A DNA stretch of 12,573 nucleotides from an uncultured Flavobacterium sp. GTDB lineage: Bacteria; Bacteroidota; Bacteroidia; Flavobacteriales; Flavobacteriaceae. The number at the start of each line of letters is the position of its first letter. The first letter of the stretch is position 1. The position numbers and the translations under genes were made by a program. Location of the stretch: the NCBI RefSeq assembly GCF_946481155.1, contig NZ_CAMLMK010000078.1, positions 1 to 12,573 on the forward strand. The letters run 5' to 3'. Positions 12,263 to 12,573 of the stretch are shown here, one piece after another. A model generated the notes under the pieces. The model did no database searches, was not told the DNA's origin, and saw nothing but the letters and a program-made list of their open reading frames with translations.

Positions 12263-12573
12263 ATGAAAGACCTACCAACCCTTTTCAAAATACTAATATT
12301 CCCCGTTCTGCTTATAGTCAGCTGTACGTCAAAAGAAGACATTCATGGGCAGTATGTCGGAAGCTATAAGAGTAACATCGACTCAATTCAATTACTTCCA
12401 GACGGCAGCTATAGAAGAGCAATATACGACAACAATAAAAAGAAAATCTTCAGCAACCGCGCCAAGTACGAGATAAAGGACGGTTACGTTATGTTCGACG
12501 ATTTTTTGCTGAACGAAAATGACCTCTCCACGGATTCTCGTTATAACTCAGATGATCTGCTGCTGGCCTGCTT
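12263..12573 (+). CDS. Lipoprotein of unknown function, cut by the window end
   Basis: The ATG at 12263 opens a frame that runs off the window after 103 codons. The N-terminus MKDLPTLFKILIFPVLLIVSC is a lipoprotein signal peptide; the acylated cysteine is Cys21 in a VSC lipobox. The mature part, with HGQYVGSYKSNIDSIQLL and DGSYRRAIYDNNKKKIFSN, reads as the start of a small beta-barrel or lipocalin-like domain common in Bacteroidota lipoproteins; this is only a pattern impression. The gene lies 35 bases after the acetyltransferase stop, with the TAACA-GTTT motif between them. Confidence 0.75.
   Translation, partial: MKDLPTLFKILIFPVLLIVSCTSKEDIHGQYVGSYKSNIDSIQLLPDGSYRRAIYDNNKKKIFSNRAKYEIKDGYVMFDDFLLNENDLSTDSRYNSDDLLLAC

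Overview
The window looks like chromosomal DNA from a member of the Bacteroidota, most likely Flavobacteriaceae (a Flavobacterium-like organism). The base composition is AT-rich. Genes lack strong Shine-Dalgarno sequences, and promoters carry the Bacteroidota -7 element TAnnTTTG or variants such as TATATTAG and TATATTCG. The recognisable proteins (LytS/LytTR pair, serine hydrolase with a C-terminal DUF3471-like domain, short CDF-like transporter, SRPBCC protein, many small lipoproteins and membrane proteins) fit that group. No rRNA, tRNA, CRISPR array, transposase or integrase was seen.

Layout. 1-2697: a secreted or anchored protein of unknown function with its own promoter and a strong terminator, then a LytS-type histidine kinase and LytTR response regulator as a two-gene operon. 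2698-5206: a small four-helix membrane protein, a convergent beta-lactamase-fold serine hydrolase on the minus strand, and a small membrane-anchored protein broken by a frameshift. 5207-7464: a secreted protein of unknown function, a minus-strand SAM methyltransferase, and a membrane protein with a probable PH-like domain. 7465-9057: two AT-rich genes for an exported protein and a lipoprotein, in what looks like a cassette-like stretch. 9058-11105: an SRPBCC protein, a 39-residue membrane protein, a 99-residue membrane protein and a CDF-like cation transporter. 11106-12573: another AT-rich orphan gene, a GNAT acetyltransferase, and a lipoprotein cut by the window end. Apart from the two-component operon, most genes are single units with their own promoters, and little links their functions.

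The most interesting signal is in the flanks of the genes. A block of about 70 bp (polypyrimidine run, TATATTAGC or TATATTCGC, a short hairpin, then a CATAC-TTTC-AAAAA box) lies upstream of genes with unrelated products (starting at 2713, 7548 and 11151, with a diverged copy at about 8280). In the copies before the genes at 7618 and 11227, the block encodes a leader peptide (MSYHTFHKKR and MSYKPFRKNATK). Its stop codon overlaps the start of the main gene as ATGA, and its own ATG lies in the 3' arm of the hairpin. Several genes also end at or near a TAACA-GTTT motif that often includes the stop codon. Together these flanks suggest a modular arrangement of conserved promoter/leader, variable AT-rich gene and conserved 3' motif. 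This is an inference from sequence alone.
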